Program-made: the position numbers and the translations under genes
From: DASUPK01 sp963695805
GTDB lineage: Bacteria > Actinomycetota > Thermoleophilia > Solirubrobacterales > 70-9
Reading direction: 5' to 3'
Assembly (NCBI GenBank): GCA_963695805.1
Contig: CAVOHV010000015.1
Location: 186,001 to 250,000 of the forward strand
Length of the DNA: 64,000 bases
The notes under the pieces: generated by a model
What the model saw: only the letters and a program-made list of their open reading frames with translations
What the model was told of the DNA's origin: nothing
Databases searched by the model: none
Shown here: positions 60,495-64,000 of the stretch, piece by piece
Layout of the letters: every line of letters starts with the position of its first letter
How positions within the stretch are numbered: the stretch's first letter is position 1

Positions 60495-61643
60495 TCAAGC
60501 CGTTTCCGCCGTCCTCTGGGTCGGGACTGCGCCATTTGATTCGGACTCCCGGACCACGTGCATGTGCTCCGGAGCCCAGGAAAGCTTCACATTTGCGCCG
60601 CCTCCCGGAAGTCTTTGTCGCTCAGCCTCGTCGGCGTTCGGCACCAGAACGGTCATCCGCACGTCGCCCGGCAGCTGTACGATCAGCTGAGTCGAGGTCC
60701 CCAGATAGATGGAGCTCTCAACCAGGCCCTCGACGCTGGGCTCCCCGACATCTACAGAGTCGATCGCGAGCTTCTCGGGGCGCACCACGGCGTGGCAACG
60801 CTCGCCGGGCTTGAAGCCGTCGACGTCCGTGCTCACCTCGACCCCGCTGTCGAGCTCCACTTCGCCTTGGGCGCCACTCTTGCGCACCGTGGCGGGCATC
60901 AGGTTGGAGACCCCGATGAAGCCCGCGACGAACGTCGTCGTCGGGCGGTCATAGACCTCCTCCGGGTCGCCGATCTGCTCGATCCGGCCGCTGTTCATCA
61001 CCGCGATCCGGTCGGACATCGTCAGCGCCTCCTCCTGATCGTGGGTGACGTAGACGAAGGTGATCCCCACCTCGCGCTGGATCTTCTTGAGCTCTACTTG
61101 GAGGCCCTTTCGGAGCTTCAGGTCGAGCGCACCGAGGGGCTCGTCGAGGAGCAGAACGCGGGGCAGGTTGACCAGGGCGCGCGCGAGGGCCACCCGCTGC
61201 TGCATGCCGCCTGAGAGCTGCGCCGGGCGGCGGTTGCCCTCCGCCGCGAGCCCGACCCGCTCGAGCTCCGCTTGCACTCGGCGGTCGATTTCCCCCTTCT
61301 CGACCCCCTTCCGGCGCAGCCCAAAGGCGACGTTCTCCTTGACGGAGAGGTGTGGGAAGAGCGCGTAGCTCTGGAAGACGGTGTTGGTGGGGCGCCTGTG
61401 CGGCGGAATCCCCAGCATGTCCTCATCGTCGATCGCCAGGCGGCCCTCGGTGACCTCCTCGAAGCCGGCGATCATCCGCAGGGTCGTCGTCTTGCCGCAG
61501 CCGCTCGGCCCGAGCATGGTGAAGAACTCCCCTTCCGCGATGTCGAGGTCGATCGCGTCGACAGCCGTCAGCTCGCCGAAACGCTTGGTGACGGAGTCGA
61601 GGACGACGCAGGGGTGGTGCTGCGTCGTGGCGTCCTCCGTCAC
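60495..61643 (-). CDS. potA: Polyamine ABC transporter ATP-binding protein, PotA-like
   Basis: A 382-residue ATPase with Walker A (LGPSGCGKTTTLRMIAGF), Q loop VFQSYALFPHLSV, signature LSGGMQQRVALARAL, Walker B LLLDEPLGALDLKLR, H loop THDQEEALTMSD and a C-terminal TOBE domain (GERCHAVVRPEKLAI). This layout belongs to the spermidine/putrescine and related importers. GTG 61643 overlaps the UspA stop (GTGA), so a stress protein gene and the transporter are translated in tandem. Confidence 0.93.
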   Translation of the reverse strand: MTEDATTQHHPCVVLDSVTKRFGELTAVDAIDLDIAEGEFFTMLGPSGCGKTTTLRMIAGFEEVTEGRLAIDDEDMLGIPPHRRPTNTVFQSYALFPHLSVKENVAFGLRRKGVEKGEIDRRVQAELERVGLAAEGNRRPAQLSGGMQQRVALARALVNLPRVLLLDEPLGALDLKLRKGLQVELKKIQREVGITFVYVTHDQEEALTMSDRIAVMNSGRIEQIGDPEEVYDRPTTTFVAGFIGVSNLMPATVRKSGAQGEVELDSGVEVSTDVDGFKPGERCHAVVRPEKLAIDSVDVGEPSVEGLVESSIYLGTSTQLIVQLPGDVRMTVLVPNADEAERQRLPGGGANVKLSWAPEHMHVVRESESNGAVPTQRTAETA

Positions 61644-62053
61644 GGCCTGACGACCAGCACGGGCGTCTCGGAGAGCTGGACGAGCTTGTACGGGGTGGCC
61701 CCGATGATCGCCCCCCGGAGCGGGGACTCACCGTGGCTTCCGACGACGATCATTCGCGCATCGTGCTTCTCGGCGGCCGTGATGAGAGCGTCGTGCGGAT
61801 GCTCGTTGATGAACTCGACCTTGGAGTCGACCTCGGCGGCCTTTGCGGCCTCCACCGCCTCGCCAATCATTTTCTCCCCGAACTCCTCGACGGCCCTGCG
61901 CTGCTCGGGCACCTCGCCACCGCCGTAGCCGCCGGGGGCGTAGGCGAAGACGATCACGATGCTGTCTCCGAGCGCCTTCGCGAAGTCGAAGGCCTGGTTC
62001 AGGGCCGACCTCGAGGCGTCGGAGCCGTCGTAGCCGATCACGATCTCGCTCAT
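61640..62053 (-). CDS. Universal stress protein UspA family
   Basis: A 137-residue single USP domain: IVIGYDGSDASRSALNQAFD at the N-terminus and the ATP-binding G-2x-G-9x-G-S/T motif in VVGSHGESPLRGAIIGATPY, followed by TPVLVVRP. It probably binds ATP. Located between an APC-family permease and the polyamine ABC operon, 13 bp after the permease stop. Regulation by the same signals as the transporter is likely, and the downstream anti-sigma pair strengthens a stress context. Confidence 0.92.
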   Translation of the reverse strand: MSEIVIGYDGSDASRSALNQAFDFAKALGDSIVIVFAYAPGGYGGGEVPEQRRAVEEFGEKMIGEAVEAAKAAEVDSKVEFINEHPHDALITAAEKHDARMIVVGSHGESPLRGAIIGATPYKLVQLSETPVLVVRP

Positions 62054-62066
62054 CGTCGCCTCCTCC

Positions 62067-63614
62067 TCAGTCCGACATCACGGACGCTTCGCCCTTGACA
62101 GTTCCCTCGAGCACGCCGGGGTCGGCCGTCTCCCACTTGCGCTTGAAGAACTTCGGATAGGCGAAGTTGGCGAACACCAATAAGACGACGCCGAGGAGCA
62201 GCCCCCCTACCCCGATCGCGACCGGAGTTCCCACTCCCAGGAAGCCACCCGAGTAGTTGACGTCGGTGCTCGTGGTCTTGTAGTCGAGGAAGGCCTTGAC
62301 GAAGATGAAGGTGAGCATCGCCCCGCCCAGGAAGGGCGCCACTCCGACCATGATGAAGTTCTTCAGGCTCTTGAAGAGCTCCTTGCGGTAGTAGACGACG
62401 CAGGCGAAGCCGGTCAGGCCGTAGTAGAAGGCGATCCCGAATCCGATCCCGGTGATCGAGTCGCTGAGCACGTTCTGGCTGACGTTGATGATGACCAGCG
62501 TCCAGATCAGCGACACGGCCCCCATCACGAGCGTCGAGACGTCGGGCGTCAGATACCGCGGATGGATCCGCCCGAAGATCTTGGGGATCGAGCCGAAGCG
62601 GGCCATCGACAGCGTGGTCCTGGCGGTCGGCAGGATGGTCGTTTGCGTCGATGCCGAGGCCGAGGTGAGCACGGCGATGATTAGGATCTTGTCGAGCGGC
62701 GAGCCCAGCACCGGTCCGCCGAGGGCGCTGAGGACGTCATCGCCGTGGTGCTTCAGGAACGTCGTGCCGGCGTAGGCCTGGGCCGCTGTGGCCACCACCA
62801 CGTAGATTAAGACGAGCAGGATCGTGCTCATGACTGCGGCTCGCCCTGGCCCGTTGGCGCTGTCCCTGGATTCCTCATTGACGCAGACGCCGCTGTCCCA
62901 GCCCCAATAGATGAACACTCCCAGGAGGACGCCGTCCACCAGCGCCGTTGTGCCGCCGTGGAGCGTGAACGGGTTGAACCAGTCCGCCTGGACATGGAAG
63001 CCGCCCGGGTCGCCGAAGTAGACCTTGGCCAGCGCGACCGCGGCGAACAGAGCGAGTGCCGCGATCTCGGCGGCGAGCAGGAAGTACTGGGTGCGAGCCG
63101 ACAGTTCGATGCCGACCCAGCAGATCCAGGTCATCACGATGATCCAGATCGCGGCGACGATGCTGACGTCGAGAAGGTTGGTTGCGGCCGCATCGAGGCC
63201 GAAGAGCAGGAACGTGTAGACACCGGCGATGTAGGCGAGCGCCGCCATCACGATGACATCGGTGACGACGATCGCCCAGCCCGTCAGCCAGCCGAGCCGC
63301 GGCCCCATCGCTCTCGTCACCCAGGTGAAGCTGGTGCCGCAGTCCGGGTCGGCCTTGTTCATGTAGTAGTAGGCGGCGGCGATCAGCAGCATCGGGATGA
63401 AGGCGACGATCATCACCGCGGGCGCGTGGAACCCCATCCCCCCGACCGCGACTACGAACCCGAGGGTCGCGGCGAGGCTGTACCCGGGCGCGGTCGACGC
63501 CACGCCGATGACGAGATTCGAGAGGTACCCAAGGGCGCCGGTCTTCAGGCCCTTCTCACCCGCCCCCGCCCCCTCCGGGTCGCTTGCCGGAATCGGGACC
63601 GCCGCGCTCTCCAA
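62067..63614 (-). CDS. APC-family amino acid/polyamine permease
   Basis: A 515-residue secondary transporter with 12 predicted helices. ASTAPGYSLAATLGFVVAVG corresponds to helix 1 with its substrate-binding loop, and later helices show DCGTSFTWVTRAMGPRLGWL, WDSGVCVNEESRDSANGPGR and SASASTQTTILPTARTTLSM, typical of the APC superfamily. Polyamine-gene context suggests putrescine or amino acid import or exchange. TTG 63614 is chosen: GGAAGGAGAG lies just upstream and no ATG fits the start of the conserved region. Heads the transport operon; the region upstream is a 256-bp divergent promoter. Confidence 0.88.
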   Translation of the reverse strand: MESAAVPIPASDPEGAGAGEKGLKTGALGYLSNLVIGVASTAPGYSLAATLGFVVAVGGMGFHAPAVMIVAFIPMLLIAAAYYYMNKADPDCGTSFTWVTRAMGPRLGWLTGWAIVVTDVIVMAALAYIAGVYTFLLFGLDAAATNLLDVSIVAAIWIIVMTWICWVGIELSARTQYFLLAAEIAALALFAAVALAKVYFGDPGGFHVQADWFNPFTLHGGTTALVDGVLLGVFIYWGWDSGVCVNEESRDSANGPGRAAVMSTILLVLIYVVVATAAQAYAGTTFLKHHGDDVLSALGGPVLGSPLDKILIIAVLTSASASTQTTILPTARTTLSMARFGSIPKIFGRIHPRYLTPDVSTLVMGAVSLIWTLVIINVSQNVLSDSITGIGFGIAFYYGLTGFACVVYYRKELFKSLKNFIMVGVAPFLGGAMLTFIFVKAFLDYKTTSTDVNYSGGFLGVGTPVAIGVGGLLLGVVLLVFANFAYPKFFKRKWETADPGVLEGTVKGEASVMSD

Positions 63615-63813
63615 ATTCTCTCCTTCCCGCAAACCAGCCGTGACTCGTGTGGGGTCTCGCCTGGCCACGTCGGCCCGGATTGGCCGTCGCGGAGGCCCGA
63701 GCCTAAGAACCACGACGAATCGTCGCAAGGGGCGAAAGCCCTAAAAGTCGAGCCTCAGGTTGTACATGTTGTATAAGCACCAGCGGGCTGATTTCACACA
63801 ATTCCGCTTGTAG

Positions 63814-63830
63814 CCCCGAGGGCCTCGGGG
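63814..63830. promoter_or_regulatory. 17-bp perfect palindrome in the divergent promoter
   Basis: CCCCGAGGGCCTCGGGG lies 40 bp before the aminotransferase start and 200 bp before the permease start. It is followed by GTAG, giving a GGGTAG resembling the sigma factor's own -10, with GCTTG 17 bp upstream. Tandem TTGTA repeats (63767, 63776) lie further left. Likely an operator for the polyamine genes, but the binder is unknown. Confidence 0.35.
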
Positions 63831-63870
63831 TAGCTTTGTACGGGGAGGCTAGAGAGACAGGAGGAGACGG

Positions 63871-64000
63871 ATGGCAGCACCGACCAGCGCCCCGGGCACG
63901 GCCCAGGCTGAGGAGACCGCACTCCAGGAGCAAGCGCGGCGACATCTGTGGATGCATTTCACGCGAATGGGTTCGTTCGGGCCCGACCACGAGGTTCCGA
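63871..64000 (+). CDS. Class III aminotransferase, N-terminal fragment
   Basis: The ATG at 63871, after GGAGGAGACGG, opens MAAPTSAPGTAQAEETALQE followed by QARRHLWMHFTRMGSFGPDH and runs off the right edge. HLWMHFTRMG is the opening of fold-I class III omega-amino acid or polyamine aminotransferases (aspartate aminotransferase family in databases). Divergent from the polyamine transporter operon, it is a natural candidate for the putrescine or 4-aminobutyrate transaminase. Only 43 codons are visible. Confidence 0.75.
   Translation, partial: MAAPTSAPGTAQAEETALQEQARRHLWMHFTRMGSFGPDHEVP

Noticed and set aside
63806..63833. SigF-type promoter for the aminotransferase
   Set aside because: GCTTG-N17-GGGTAG is close, but the -35 is imperfect and it overlaps a perfect palindrome that better explains the sequence; kept only as a remark.

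Overview
This is a contiguous, gene-dense, very GC-rich chromosomal segment of an actinobacterium. The evidence is the HspR-terminated dnaK-grpE-dnaJ operon, F420-type LLM and Ddn-like enzymes, an Ino1 plus CDP-alcohol phosphotransferase pair for inositol lipids, a SigB/SigF-type sigma factor with partner-switching regulators, frequent GTG/TTG starts and many ATGA/GTGA overlaps. Overall gene content resembles the Thermoleophilia/Solirubrobacterales, but that placement is an impression rather than a proof. No phage, insertion sequence, rRNA or CRISPR array is visible. Three tRNA genes (Glu-TTC, Val-TAC, Asp-GTC) lie on the + strand.

Layout. 0-4.2 kb: a partial GYD-domain gene, a methyltransferase, a crotonase-fold enzyme and a coupled pair of cell-wall lytic enzyme and VirB8/TcpC-like membrane protein. 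4.3-12.7 kb: heat-shock block, clpB and the dnaK-grpE-dnaJ-hspR operon; clpB and dnaK carry the same 31-bp bipartite element upstream. 12.7-15.3 kb: a multiply frameshifted secreted nuclease/phosphatase-like gene, a cytochrome c and endonuclease III. 15.4-23.5 kb: a + strand inositol-lipid and envelope cluster (two PAP2 proteins, a polytopic membrane protein, a CDP-alcohol phosphotransferase, Ino1, a glycosyltransferase-PHP fusion, a UDG-like protein). 23.5-38.5 kb: mixed metabolism (GH5, LLM, RlmD-type methyltransferase, argF, Ddn-like, two SGNH hydrolases, lgt, SDR, ATP-grasp, a minimal FtsH, FAH-family). 38.6-49.9 kb: a cold-shock gene with paired indels, a primase-like membrane protein, envelope glycosyltransferase/flippase-like genes, ferritin, an enolase-superfamily enzyme, two members of an unrecognised secreted family and an HxlR-controlled tautomerase/dehydrogenase pair.

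49.9-64 kb reads as one physiological unit. A four-gene operon (aldehyde dehydrogenase, Orn/Lys/Arg decarboxylase, amidinotransferase-fold deiminase, M20 carbamoylase) could take arginine through agmatine and N-carbamoylputrescine to putrescine, and with the class III aminotransferase at the right edge on to 4-aminobutyrate. Facing it is a run of APC permease, UspA and a complete PotABCD-type polyamine transporter, ending in an anti-anti-sigma and an anti-sigma gene that converge on the sigma factor gene. Between the two blocks is a 400-bp region with a strongly structured candidate RNA, a terminator and a SigF-like promoter.

The most unusual signals are: a dispersed palindromic repeat family present intergenically and twice in frame inside grpE; the clpB/dnaK element; the candidate RNA; the primase-like domain fused to membrane helices; and a localised set of small frameshifts (nuclease-like gene, cold-shock gene, a small remnant) that are either sequence errors or real decay.
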